DNA of 64,000 bases from DATLCF01 sp035526505 (GCA_035526505.1 DATLCF010000001.1:434001-498000), one strand, 5' to 3'. Counted from the first letter of the stretch, positions 50,373 through 58,785 are shown. Numbers and translations: made by a program. Notes: generated from the letters alone by a model not told the origin.

Positions 50373-51515
50373 ATGCAGAAACCCATATACCTCGATCACG
50401 CCGCGGCAACCCCCATGGACCCGGCCGTACAAGCGGCCATGCAGCCGTACTTTGTGGACAAATTCTATAATCCGTCGGCTACGTACTTGCCAGCCGTTGG
50501 CGTACGCCAAGATTTGGAAGCTGCCCGCGCCCAAGTGGCCCACTGGTTGGGTGCCCACCCCACCGAAGTAGTGTTTACGGCTGGCGGCACCGAAGCCAAT
50601 AATCTGGCTATCCGCGGTGTGCTGGAGCGGTTCGGGGACGGTAACGTAGTAGTGAGCGCTATCGAGCACGAGTCGGTGCTGGCCCCGGCCCACCACTATG
50701 ATTGCCGCGAGGCGCCCGTATCTGCCGAAGGTATTATCGATATTCCGGCCCTTACGAAACTTATTGACGATAAAACCGTTTTGGTAAGTGTTATGCAAGC
50801 CAACAATGAAATAGGCACGGTGCAGCCCATTCGCCATATTACCCAGGAACTAGGGCGTATTCGTGCTCTGCGCAAGGCCGCAGGCAACACTCGGCCGCTG
50901 TATTTTCATACCGATGCCGCCCAGGCAGCCAACTACCTGGATTTGCACACCGCGCGCTTGGGTGTAGACCTTATGACCATTAATGCGGGTAAAATCTATG
51001 GCCCCAAGCAATGTGGCGCACTGTTTGTGGCGCATCATGTGCGTCTGCAAGCGCAAACGTTTGGTGGCGGGCAGGAACGCGGCGTTCGGTCGGGAACCGA
51101 AAATGTGGCAGGGGCAATTGGCCTGGCCGCAGCCCTGGACACTGCGCAAACCATGCGCCACGACGAAACCCGGCGGTTGCAGCACCTGCAACAGCTGTTT
51201 TTTGATCTATTAGAAAAAGAAATCCCCCAGGTGGTAGTGAACGGTTCGCGCAAAACCCGTTTGCCTAATAATATACATGTTACCCTTCCGGGCCAGGACA
51301 ACGAACGCCTGTTGCTGGAATTAGAACAACAAGGTATTTTATGCGCCGCCGGCTCGGCCTGCAGTGCCAGCAACGAAGAGCCGTCGCACGTTTTGCGCGC
51401 CATGGGCCTGTCTGAGGCTGATGCCCAAGCGTCTTTACGCTTTACCATGGGCCGCCAAACAGATGAGGCAGCTATCCGCCATACTGTCGCCACACTGCGT
51501 GATGTTCTCAGCTGA
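50373..51515 (+). CDS. iscS: cysteine desulfurase (IscS/NifS family)
   Basis: 380 residues. IYLDHAAATPMDPAVQAAM at the start, TEANNLAIRG, HTDAAQAANY (PLP-ring His/Asp region), the PLP Lys in INAGKIYGPK and the catalytic Cys in CAAGSACSASNEEPSHVL are all present. It removes sulfur from cysteine for Fe-S cluster or tRNA thiolation (MnmA) use; no iscU adjoins. A TACAAC box lies about 10 nt before the ATG. It ends 27 nt before the F1-like ATPase operon, which has its own promoter. Confidence 0.95.
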   Translation: MQKPIYLDHAAATPMDPAVQAAMQPYFVDKFYNPSATYLPAVGVRQDLEAARAQVAHWLGAHPTEVVFTAGGTEANNLAIRGVLERFGDGNVVVSAIEHESVLAPAHHYDCREAPVSAEGIIDIPALTKLIDDKTVLVSVMQANNEIGTVQPIRHITQELGRIRALRKAAGNTRPLYFHTDAAQAANYLDLHTARLGVDLMTINAGKIYGPKQCGALFVAHHVRLQAQTFGGGQERGVRSGTENVAGAIGLAAALDTAQTMRHDETRRLQHLQQLFFDLLEKEIPQVVVNGSRKTRLPNNIHVTLPGQDNERLLLELEQQGILCAAGSACSASNEEPSHVLRAMGLSEADAQASLRFTMGRQTDEAAIRHTVATLRDVLS

Positions 51516-51527
51516 GTCCAAACAAGC

Positions 51528-51533
51528 TATACT
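51528..51533 (+). promoter_or_regulatory. -10 element of the F1-like ATPase operon
   Basis: TATACT, 9 nt before the ATG of the c-like gene, with a weak -35 TTCTCA (51505-51510) at 17-bp spacing inside the end of iscS. It implies an independent, nearly leaderless operon transcript. Confidence 0.55.
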
Positions 51534-51542
51534 TCCTAAGTA

Positions 51543-52352
51543 ATGCATAAGCGAATTGCACTGTTAGTATTGGCTGCGGGGGTATTATGTGGTTTGGGCG
51601 CTTCGGTTGCGGCCCAGAGTGTGCCCCAGGGGTATAAAAGCGATACTGCCCTGCAAAAGGGGCTCATTGTCCGACTCAAAAGCGGGGATGGCAGCACCGT
51701 GGAGCCTCTTGTCCAGGCGGACGCCGCAGAGATGTTGGGTGTAGTGGTGGCCTCTAACGCTGCCCCCGTGTCGCTTTCTAGCACCGAAAACGTGCAGCAG
51801 GTATTTGTGGCCACTACCGGCCAGTACAGCGTGTTGGTTAGTAACCAAAACGGCACGATTAAATCGGGTGATTTTGTAACTATTTCGTCCCTAAATGGTG
51901 TGGGCATGAAATCTACTACCACCCAAACCGTGGTATTGGGCAAGGCGCTGGCTGGGTTTGACGGCAAGTCAGGTGTAGAAACAACGGCTAAGGTAAACGA
52001 CAAGCAAGTGAGTTTAGGCCGTGTAGCTGTTGACATTACCGTGGCACACAATCCGCTATACAGTGGTAACGACGTAACCGGCGTGCCGCACGTACTGTCC
52101 GAGGCTGCGGGGTTGGTGACCACTAAGCCTATTGGCGCCGTGCGTATTTATGCCAGCCTGGCAGTGCTAATAGTCGCTATTTTCATCGCCGGCGGTGTGG
52201 TATACAGCGGCGTGCGCAACGGCATGGTGGCCATTGGCCGCAACCCGCTGGCAAAACAGTCTATTTTCCGCAGCCTGATACAGGTAACGTTAATGGCGTT
52301 GATTATTTTCGTAATTGGTTTATTTGCGGTATATTTATTACTAAGAATATAA
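51543..52352 (+). CDS. F-ATPase c-subunit-like protein with signal peptide and extracellular domain
   Basis: 269 residues, against ~75 for a normal c subunit. A signal peptide (1-24) ends VAA-QS. Residues ~35-190 are a beta-rich outer domain (GLIVRLKSGDGSTVEPLV; FVATTGQYSVLVSNQNGTIK; GDFVTISSLNGVGMKS; VVLGKALAGFDG). The last ~70 residues form a c-like hairpin: TM1 (about 206-224), the polar loop GRNPLAKQSI (c consensus ARQPxxxxxI) and TM2 (about 245-267). No Asp or Glu occurs from residue 199 to the end; the ion-binding carboxylate position aligns with Leu253. It is the first gene of an operon in F-ATPase order. Topology (N-terminus out, loop in) matches c subunits. Confidence 0.82.
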   Translation: MHKRIALLVLAAGVLCGLGASVAAQSVPQGYKSDTALQKGLIVRLKSGDGSTVEPLVQADAAEMLGVVVASNAAPVSLSSTENVQQVFVATTGQYSVLVSNQNGTIKSGDFVTISSLNGVGMKSTTTQTVVLGKALAGFDGKSGVETTAKVNDKQVSLGRVAVDITVAHNPLYSGNDVTGVPHVLSEAAGLVTTKPIGAVRIYASLAVLIVAIFIAGGVVYSGVRNGMVAIGRNPLAKQSIFRSLIQVTLMALIIFVIGLFAVYLLLRI

Positions 52353-52378
52353 CTTATGGTTAGGTGGACGGGTAGGCG

Positions 52379-52996
52379 ATGACAATCTGGCAGCTGGCAC
52401 TGATCTTGAGTTTTATACTAGCTGGCGGCTTGGGTTTTATTTGTCTGCTTAACAAAATTAGCAAGGTGGGCCAAAAACCCAAGGACCTGCAGTCGTTGCA
52501 AGAAGGCGCCGAAGAAGATGTGGAACACATCTTTAACAATGAATTCCGCGAGGAGCTGCGTAACCGCGGTCGCCTGCACTTTGAGAAAATATTGGGCGAA
52601 AACGCCATGTTTCTGCAACAGGATTTGCGCCTGACTACTTCGCAGCTGAACGACTACATGAAGGGCGAAATTAGTAAAGAGTTAAAAGACGCCTTTGCTA
52701 ATTACGAGAGTGCCATTGGCGACGCCAAACAGCTGGCTGTGGAGTCTATCGAAAAAACCAAGACAGCCATAGATGAACAGCGCCAGGCACTGAGTGCGCA
52801 GCTGGAAAAAGAGGTGGCCGATGCCAAAGCGCAGCGCATCAAACGCTTTGACGACAATATGGCAGCAGTGGTTAACCACTATGTACTAGCCGCTATTGGT
52901 AACCAAATAGACCTAAACGATCAGCTGGAATATATTTTGGGCGAGCTGGAGGCGAACAAAAAAGCCATTGTGGAGGATGTCCTTAATGGAGCTTGA
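52379..52996 (+). CDS. F-ATPase b-subunit-like stator protein
   Basis: 205 residues. One N-terminal membrane helix (LALILSFILAGGLGFICLL, about 6-24), then long charged helices with heptads (SIEKTKTAIDEQRQALSAQL; EKEVADAKAQRIKRFDDN). Length and layout match subunit b, which links membrane and F1 through delta. It occupies the b position of the operon. Sequence similarity alone is weak; context carries the assignment. The delta-like gene starts inside its last codons. Confidence 0.72.
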   Translation: MTIWQLALILSFILAGGLGFICLLNKISKVGQKPKDLQSLQEGAEEDVEHIFNNEFREELRNRGRLHFEKILGENAMFLQQDLRLTTSQLNDYMKGEISKELKDAFANYESAIGDAKQLAVESIEKTKTAIDEQRQALSAQLEKEVADAKAQRIKRFDDNMAAVVNHYVLAAIGNQIDLNDQLEYILGELEANKKAIVEDVLNGA

Positions 52997-53489
52997 TACC
53001 GCCAGCCAGACCCAGAAACAGCCGGTATTGCCCACGCTGGTATTTGGCGTGGTGGAAGTGCGGCGTTTGCAGCGCGAGCTGGAGGCGCTGGACGACTATT
53101 TTTCTCAAAATGCCTTGCGCCAGCCCGGTAAGCAAGTAGCCTTGCCGCGCACCAGTCGTTTACTGGATAGCCTAGCGGGCGAAAACCATGTTAACTTGCT
53201 GCAGGCACACGAACGCCAGTCGTTAGCCAAGTTTTTGCAGTTGGTGGTCGCCCAAGCACCCAATATTCATATTAGTTTTGCCGCCGATCCATCGTCGGCC
53301 TTTACGGCTAAGCTTGTTAGCTGGTTGCGTAGTAATATACATCCGTTTGCACTGCTGCAGCTGGGCCTGCAGCCCAACATTGCTGCCGGCTGTGTGGTGC
53401 GCACACCCAATCGTGTGTTTGATTTTAGCCTGCGCCAGCGTTTTACCGATCAACACCAGTTGCTATTACAAGCCCTGGAGGCCAAGTGA
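52986..53489 (+). CDS. F1 delta (OSCP)-like subunit
   Basis: 167 residues from ATG 52986, with GGAGG nine nt upstream inside the b-like gene. The N-terminal part is helical (VVEVRRLQRELEALDDYFSQ). The C-terminal part matches the delta signature: GLQPNIAAGCVVRTPNRVFD followed by FSLRQRF, like the family's GGVxxRVGxxxxDxSxxxxL. Delta joins alpha to b at the top of F1. Its stop overlaps the alpha start (GTGA). Confidence 0.75.
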   Translation: MELDTASQTQKQPVLPTLVFGVVEVRRLQRELEALDDYFSQNALRQPGKQVALPRTSRLLDSLAGENHVNLLQAHERQSLAKFLQLVVAQAPNIHISFAADPSSAFTAKLVSWLRSNIHPFALLQLGLQPNIAAGCVVRTPNRVFDFSLRQRFTDQHQLLLQALEAK

Positions 53490-54913
53490 GCGATAACCGG
53501 CATTTTGACCAGCTTGTAGCCGCAGGCCGCCCGGTGGGCGAAGTAATTGCCGTGGACCGATTTATGGTGAAGATCAGGGGCCTACAGCCTGTTAACCCGC
53601 ATGCACTAGTGATGTTCCAAGATGGCAGCAAAGGTTTTGTACACCATATTTTTGAAGACTACGTGTTAGTACTGCACATGGGCACCAAAACCGTACCTAT
53701 CGGGTCGGTGGCTGTGGTGCAGCACGACCAATTAGTTACCAAAGTGGGCAAAGATTTTGTGGGCCGGGTGGTATCGGTAACCGGTGAGCCGTTGGATGGC
53801 GGCCAACCTATTGCAGCCGATGGTGTATGGCCGGTGTTTGCCGACGCGCCACAGCTGTTCGAGCGCGAACTATTGGACACGCAGCTAGAAACCGGTGTAA
53901 CCGTTATTGACACGCTATTTCCGCTTATGCGCGGCCAGCGTATTGCTATTTTGGGCGATGGCAAATCCGGCAAAAGCACCTTGGCCACGCAAATTGCCCT
54001 TAACCAAACCGGCAGCGACGTTACCACGGTATATGTGCTGATCGCCAAGCGCCGCAGTGACGTGAATTCGCTACTGAATCGCCTAAAGGAAAGTGATGCG
54101 CTTAAAAGCGCGGTGGTTATTGTATCTACCATGTCCGAATCGTTGATTATGAGCTATCTGGCACCGTATGTGGGGTGCAGTATGGCCGAATACCTGTGGC
54201 AGCACGACAACCGCGATGTGCTGGTGGTGTACGACGACCTGACCGCACACGCCCATGCCTACCGCGAAGTAGCGTTGTTGTCGGGCATGAGCCCTGGCCG
54301 CGACAGTTACCCTGGCGATATGTTTTACGTGCACTCCAGCTTGCTGGAACGCGCGGGTAAAATAGCGCGCAACCACAAAACGCTTACATCCGTACCCCTG
54401 GTATATGCTGCAGGTGGCGACATTACCTCGTACCTACCCACCAACATTATGTCTATTACCGACGGACAGTGGATATTAGACATGAACGTCTTCCGCGATC
54501 GCATGCGTCCGGCCGTGAGCGTGGGGTTAAGCGTGAGCCGCGTGGGCGGCCGTGGCCAGGACGAGCGCCAAAAAAAGTTGGCCGGGCAAGTATTTAAAAC
54601 GCTGACCGCCTATGCCACGGCGCAAGAATTTGCCCATTTTGGTTCCGAACTGGCCGTGGCCGCCCAGCAGGATCTGGTGCGCGGCGAACGCTTGTACAAG
54701 CTGCTCAACCAGGCACCGGGCGAGCGTTATACCCTGCAAGCTCAAACCCTGATGCTGGATGTTGTGCTCAACCTGGACGAGCACGAAACGCTGGATATGG
54801 GTACGCTCAAAGCCGCTGCCAACGATTTTGCCAAGCAAATCAAGCAACCCACCGATTACGACACGGTACTGGCCGAGTTCAAGAAAAAAGGCGTTGCCGA
54901 GGTTAAGAAGTAA
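53486..54913 (+). CDS. F1-type ATPase alpha-like subunit
   Basis: 475 residues (about 500 is usual). N-terminal beta-barrel (GRPVGEVIAVDRFMVKIRGL), nucleotide-binding P-loop ILGDGKSGKSTLATQI (family: GDRQTGKT), DDLTAHAHAYREVALLSGMS and the arginine finger in VGLSVSRVGG; the C-terminal helical domain follows. The GDRQTGKT loop is replaced by GDGKSGKS. The Arg finger should serve the catalytic site of beta. GTG start overlapping delta's stop, with CTGGAGG upstream. Confidence 0.93.
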   Translation: MSDNRHFDQLVAAGRPVGEVIAVDRFMVKIRGLQPVNPHALVMFQDGSKGFVHHIFEDYVLVLHMGTKTVPIGSVAVVQHDQLVTKVGKDFVGRVVSVTGEPLDGGQPIAADGVWPVFADAPQLFERELLDTQLETGVTVIDTLFPLMRGQRIAILGDGKSGKSTLATQIALNQTGSDVTTVYVLIAKRRSDVNSLLNRLKESDALKSAVVIVSTMSESLIMSYLAPYVGCSMAEYLWQHDNRDVLVVYDDLTAHAHAYREVALLSGMSPGRDSYPGDMFYVHSSLLERAGKIARNHKTLTSVPLVYAAGGDITSYLPTNIMSITDGQWILDMNVFRDRMRPAVSVGLSVSRVGGRGQDERQKKLAGQVFKTLTAYATAQEFAHFGSELAVAAQQDLVRGERLYKLLNQAPGERYTLQAQTLMLDVVLNLDEHETLDMGTLKAAANDFAKQIKQPTDYDTVLAEFKKKGVAEVKK

Positions 54914-55767
54914 TGAGTAAACTGAGCGAAGTTGCCGACCGCCAGGCTGCCATGGGCACTATTGTCAACCTGACCAGCGTGTTCGAGGGGTTGGCCAGTA
55001 TGCGCATTGCCCAAACCAAAAACCAAGTACAGCAATCGCAAGGCTTTTTTAGCGAACTGTGGCACATTTACAGCCAGCTGCGCGTAGACAAACTATTCCG
55101 CTTTGGCCGCCAACAATCCGACAAGCCCATTGACAAAGAACTGTACATCATTATTACCAGCGAAGGCGGTTTTTCGGGTGATATCGACCAAAAGCTTATT
55201 AATATTATGCTCAAAACCTACGACCCAGCTAAGCAGGATATTATTGTGGTGGGGCATCACGGTGCCGTGCTTTTAATCCAAAACAGCGTGACGTTTAAAA
55301 AATACTTCACCCTGCCAGCCCGTGATAAAAACATCAATGTCCAGCCGTTGGTGCAAGAGGTGCGCCACTACCGCAGTACCGTGGCCTTTTACCAAACCTA
55401 TGTATCGCTGATGGTGCAGGACGTGAAGCGCATCGAATTAAATGTAGCCGTACAGGAAGAAGGCAAGCGGGTGGCTGCCAAAGAAGAAATCATCAGCGAA
55501 GCCAATTACATTTTCGAGCCCAGTACCTACGAAGTTATTGCCCACTTGGAACGCACCATGCTGGAAGTTGCCCTGAGCCAAGTTATCTTGGATTCCAAAC
55601 TAGCTCAATACGCCAGCCGTTTCCGGGCCATGAGTATGGCCAACGACCGAGCCGACGAGCTGTCGCACGATTTGGACCTGCTATACAACCGCACCAAACG
55701 CCGCCAACAAGACGAGCGTCTCAAAGAAATAATTAACGGCTTACGCAAAGCGGAGTTAGTACGATGA
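54913..55767 (+). CDS. F1-type ATPase gamma-like subunit (rotor shaft)
   Basis: 284 residues, normal length. N- and C-terminal long helices form the shaft: VNLTSVFEGLASMRIAQTKN at the start and ASRFRAMSMANDRADELSHD, LDLLYNRTKRRQQDERLKEI at the end, the latter matching the family's ASRMxAMxxAxxNA...Y(N)xxRQ. The Rossmann-like middle has IITSEGGFSGDIDQKLI in place of SDRGLCGGFN. Coupled to alpha by TAATG and to beta by ATGA overlaps. Confidence 0.9.
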   Translation: MSKLSEVADRQAAMGTIVNLTSVFEGLASMRIAQTKNQVQQSQGFFSELWHIYSQLRVDKLFRFGRQQSDKPIDKELYIIITSEGGFSGDIDQKLINIMLKTYDPAKQDIIVVGHHGAVLLIQNSVTFKKYFTLPARDKNINVQPLVQEVRHYRSTVAFYQTYVSLMVQDVKRIELNVAVQEEGKRVAAKEEIISEANYIFEPSTYEVIAHLERTMLEVALSQVILDSKLAQYASRFRAMSMANDRADELSHDLDLLYNRTKRRQQDERLKEIINGLRKAELVR

Positions 55768-57065
55768 ACCAGGGAATTGTCCGTTCTGTCCGCGACCTGA
55801 TTGTTACCGTGGTATTCGACGACCAACTGCCGGATATTCACGAAGTCATTGTGGTGGAGGGCAACAATGCTCCGCTGCTGGTGGACAGCCTGCAGCCCGG
55901 CAACGAGGCAGTGTGCCTTAATATTCAATCCAATCGCAGCCTGCAAAAAGGCATGACGGTGAAACGCACGGGTAAGAGCATCGAAATTCCCGTGGGTCCG
56001 GAATTGGTGGGCCGCGTAATGGATGCAATGGGATTGCCGCTGGATGGCCAGCCGGCAGTACAATCACAAGCCGGTACCCGTACTATTTTCCAGCCTGCGA
56101 ACCAGCGCGGCGGCTTTGGCGCTGTAGCGCCCGAAATCTTAGAAACTGGCATTAAGGTAATAGATTTCTTCACCCCGTTTGTAAAGGGGCGCAAGATTGG
56201 CATTATCGGCGGGGCCGGCGTGGGCAAGACCGTGCTGACTATGGAGCTCATCCATAACATCGCCCAAAGCGGCGGTGGCTTAAGCTTCTTTACCGGCATT
56301 GGCGAACGCATCCGCGAGGGACATGAACTGTACATGACGCTCAAAGAGCGCAACCTTATCGATAGTACCTGTATGTTTTTTGGCCAGATGAACGAAAACC
56401 CAGTACGGCGTGCACTAGTGGGCCTAAGCGCGGTAACCTTGGCCGAATACTTCCGCGACGAAGAGGGTAAAAACATTTTGTTCTTTGCCGACAATATGTA
56501 CCGCTACGTACAGGCTCGGAACGAAGTGGCCACTATGCTGGGCCAAATACCTAGCGAGGGCGGCTACGAACCCACTATCTTCAGTGATGTCAAAATGCTA
56601 CAAGACCGATTAAGTAGTACCGACAAGGGGTCGATAACTGCCGTGCAAACTATATATGTGCCTGCCGACGATCTGAGCGACCCGGCTGTGCAAATGATCC
56701 AGCACGAACTGGATTCGGTTATTGTGCTTAGCCGTGCCGTAGCCGAGCAGGGCATCCGTCCGGCCGTGGACCTTATCCATACCACCTCGTCGCTGTTGTC
56801 GCCCGATGTAGTAGGCGAGCGCCACTATTTGCTGAGCGTACAGGTGCAGTCCTTGTTGCAAAAATACGAAACCCTCAAACCCATTATTGCCATTATTGGC
56901 GAAAACGAACTAAGCCCGGCCGACCGCGCCGACTATGCCAAAGCCAAAAAACTGGTTAGCTTTTTCTCACAGGACATGTACGTTATGGAGGACCTCAATG
57001 GCCGCAAGGGCGAGTTTATCGGCCGCGAAGATATGCTGAAAGGCGTTGAGGAAATCATTGTCTAA
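55764..57065 (+). CDS. F1-type ATPase beta-like catalytic subunit
   Basis: 433 residues (usual ~465). P-loop IIGGAGVGKTVLTMEL, catalytic Glu/Arg in GIGERIREGHELYM, Walker B ILFFADNMYRYVQARNE, and the adenine-side VPADDLSDPAVQ are intact, so ATP hydrolysis is expected. The DELSEED lever motif reads NELSPADRADYAKAKK, losing most of its acidic residues. It aligns end to end with F-ATPase beta, not with V/A-type A subunits or Rho/FliI. Confidence 0.94.
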   Translation: MNQGIVRSVRDLIVTVVFDDQLPDIHEVIVVEGNNAPLLVDSLQPGNEAVCLNIQSNRSLQKGMTVKRTGKSIEIPVGPELVGRVMDAMGLPLDGQPAVQSQAGTRTIFQPANQRGGFGAVAPEILETGIKVIDFFTPFVKGRKIGIIGGAGVGKTVLTMELIHNIAQSGGGLSFFTGIGERIREGHELYMTLKERNLIDSTCMFFGQMNENPVRRALVGLSAVTLAEYFRDEEGKNILFFADNMYRYVQARNEVATMLGQIPSEGGYEPTIFSDVKMLQDRLSSTDKGSITAVQTIYVPADDLSDPAVQMIQHELDSVIVLSRAVAEQGIRPAVDLIHTTSSLLSPDVVGERHYLLSVQVQSLLQKYETLKPIIAIIGENELSPADRADYAKAKKLVSFFSQDMYVMEDLNGRKGEFIGREDMLKGVEEIIV

Positions 57066-57394
57066 TGGCTGTTCGAACAGAAGCTTCTACTGGTGAAGTT
57101 GTGGAAGTCCCGGGCGCCGCGGCCCCTAAACCCGACAAACACGCCAAGCCCACCATGCACATCAAGGTCTATTCGCCATTTAAAATCTATTTCGACCAAG
57201 CAGGCTATAGTATTTCTGGTAAAAACCAAACCGGTCCGTTCGACATTTTGCCCCACCACCACAATTTTATGACCCTGTTAACGCCAGGCGAACTCATCAT
57301 TCGCCGCCCTGACGCGGCAGACCAAAAAATCCGCATTTCCGGCGGCCTCATGCACGTCAAAGCCGACCGCGCCACGGTATTCTTGGATATTTAA
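57065..57394 (+). CDS. F1 epsilon-like subunit, beta-sandwich domain only
   Basis: 109 residues. After a ~28-residue charged leader, HIKVYSPFKIYFDQAGYSIS, GPFDILPHHHNFMTLLTPGE and KIRISGGLMHVKADRATVFL match the epsilon N-terminal beta-sandwich (family GxFGILPxHxPLLT...SGGFxxV). The C-terminal helical hairpin that inhibits ATPase activity is absent. Start overlaps the beta stop (TAATG). It is the last subunit gene of the operon. Confidence 0.9.
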   Translation: MAVRTEASTGEVVEVPGAAAPKPDKHAKPTMHIKVYSPFKIYFDQAGYSISGKNQTGPFDILPHHHNFMTLLTPGELIIRRPDAADQKIRISGGLMHVKADRATVFLDI

Positions 57395-57402
57395 AAAGAT
57401 TT

Positions 57403-57636
57403 TTGAAGCAATACTATAAGCTTTCGATCAAAACTCAAAAACGCTTTCAAGATCGACTTATACTCTGGCAGAAAAATAGGCATGATCCGTTATTGCGGTT
57501 GCACGGACTGAACGGTGTCTATGCGGGCATGTACAGCCTTGATGTAACGGGGGACATACGGGCTATCTATCAAAAAATCGACGATGAGTACGTAATGTTT
57601 GGTTTTATCGGCACGCATTCGCAACTGTATAAGTGA
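57403..57636 (+). CDS. RelE/YafQ-like toxin-fold protein
   Basis: 77 residues from TTG 57403. SIKTQKRFQDRLILWQKNRH, LLRLHGLNGVYAGMYSLDVT, GDIRAIYQKIDDEYVMFGFI, GTHSQLYK follow the RelE/StbE fold with conserved Arg and a C-terminal G(T/S)HxxLY. Such toxins cleave mRNA in the ribosome. No antitoxin gene adjoins, so it may be an orphan, a non-toxic derivative or partnered elsewhere. It begins 8 nt after the epsilon gene. Confidence 0.72.
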   Translation: MKQYYKLSIKTQKRFQDRLILWQKNRHDPLLRLHGLNGVYAGMYSLDVTGDIRAIYQKIDDEYVMFGFIGTHSQLYK

Positions 57637-57647
57637 AATCCTAGGCC

Positions 57648-58688
57648 TTAGTCCAAGGCTATATAGTCAAACCCAAACGTGGCGCCGGAGGTAGGCGGGC
57701 TGGCGGTACAGACGCTAAAGCTGGTGGTGGAACGGTTGACATAGTAGCTGAGGTCGGCGGCGCTGGCGCCAATAGGTGTCACCGCGATATGCGGAGTGGT
57801 ATTGAATACGGTGGCAAAGGTAATGGTGGCAAAGCACCCCGCTGCCGCATTACTGCCGGTGTTGATGGTGATTGAGCCGGCAGTGTCCGAGCCGCTTACT
57901 GATGCAGTACCGCCCGAACCCAAAGCGCTGCCCTTGGCCAGTGACGGTACCGGCCCGCCGGCGGTAATGTGCTTGGTTACAGCCAGGTTGCCGTTCAGCT
58001 GCAGGGTGTTGGTAGAAATTTGGCTGGCCGATACGTTGCCGTTAAAGGTACTGGTACCGGTTACGGCCAGACCATTGCGGGCAGTGAGCACGCCCTGTAC
58101 GCTGGCTGTGCCAGCGACCGCTATGCTGGTAGCCTGTACTTGGCCAAAGTTGCTAGTGCCAGATACGGTAATGCCGGGTAGCGACAGGCTGTTGCCAACC
58201 TTGATAGAGCCGGCTACCTCCAGATTGTCTTGCACCAGCACAGCGCCGGCGAACACAGCGTTGGATTCAACATTCAATATTTGTTTGGGATTGCCCACGG
58301 TAACGTCGCTGTTGGCCAATTGCTTGAGTGTGCTATCTGACAAGCTTTGTGACGAGGTGTCGTTTTGGGTGGTGGTAGCTTGTTTGCGGTTGTTTAGGTA
58401 CAGCACAACGGCCGAACCGCCTGCCAGCAACATAAGCAGTATTAACAGCAGCAGGTAAATATTAAACTTGCGCCAAATGCCCAGGATTTTTTTAATAAAA
58501 GATTGTTTTTTGGGTGGTGGTGCACTGCCATTGCCTGCTCCCTCCAACTGTTGGCCAAGCTCGGCAATGGACGGGGTGCCCGGTGCCGGCTTGTTCTGGT
58601 TGCTCGTGTCCGGAGTAACTACCTCAGGGTTACCCTCTAACGAGTGCACATCATTATCGGTATCAGATTGTAGTGCCGATGGATCCAT
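57648..58688 (-). CDS. membrane-anchored fibre-like surface protein
   Basis: 346 residues. Residues 1-80 are acidic and Pro-rich, then basic (PPPKKQSFIKKILGIWRKF); one TM (about 84-104); an outer stalk with repeated short beta units of the type VSGTSNFGQVQATSIAVAGT and VTGTSTFNGNVSASQISTNT; a C-terminal globular part with two Cys (AAGCFATITFATVFNTTPHI; TTSFSVCTASPPTSGATFGF). The repeat style resembles phage-tail-fibre and tail-spike stalks, so trimeric assembly is plausible. Function unknown; convergent with the ATPase/toxin unit. Confidence 0.75.
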   Translation of the reverse strand: MDPSALQSDTDNDVHSLEGNPEVVTPDTSNQNKPAPGTPSIAELGQQLEGAGNGSAPPPKKQSFIKKILGIWRKFNIYLLLLILLMLLAGGSAVVLYLNNRKQATTTQNDTSSQSLSDSTLKQLANSDVTVGNPKQILNVESNAVFAGAVLVQDNLEVAGSIKVGNSLSLPGITVSGTSNFGQVQATSIAVAGTASVQGVLTARNGLAVTGTSTFNGNVSASQISTNTLQLNGNLAVTKHITAGGPVPSLAKGSALGSGGTASVSGSDTAGSITINTGSNAAAGCFATITFATVFNTTPHIAVTPIGASAADLSYYVNRSTTSFSVCTASPPTSGATFGFDYIALD

Positions 58689-58785
58689 AGCCTTTTATTC
58701 ATAATACAGCAAAAACCATAAGAGCTTAGGTGCAATCTTGCTCTAGCATTGTGTTTTGCAGCGCGATGTTGGACAATAAACAGAT

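Noticed and set aside
51543..52352. Ordinary ATP synthase c subunit
   Set aside because: Signal peptide plus large ectodomain and no acidic residue in the hairpin; only fold and operon position agree.
53486..57065. V/A-type ATPase, flagellar FliI-type or Rho ATPases
   Set aside because: Gene order, gamma, delta and epsilon partners and end-to-end motifs match F1 alpha and beta.
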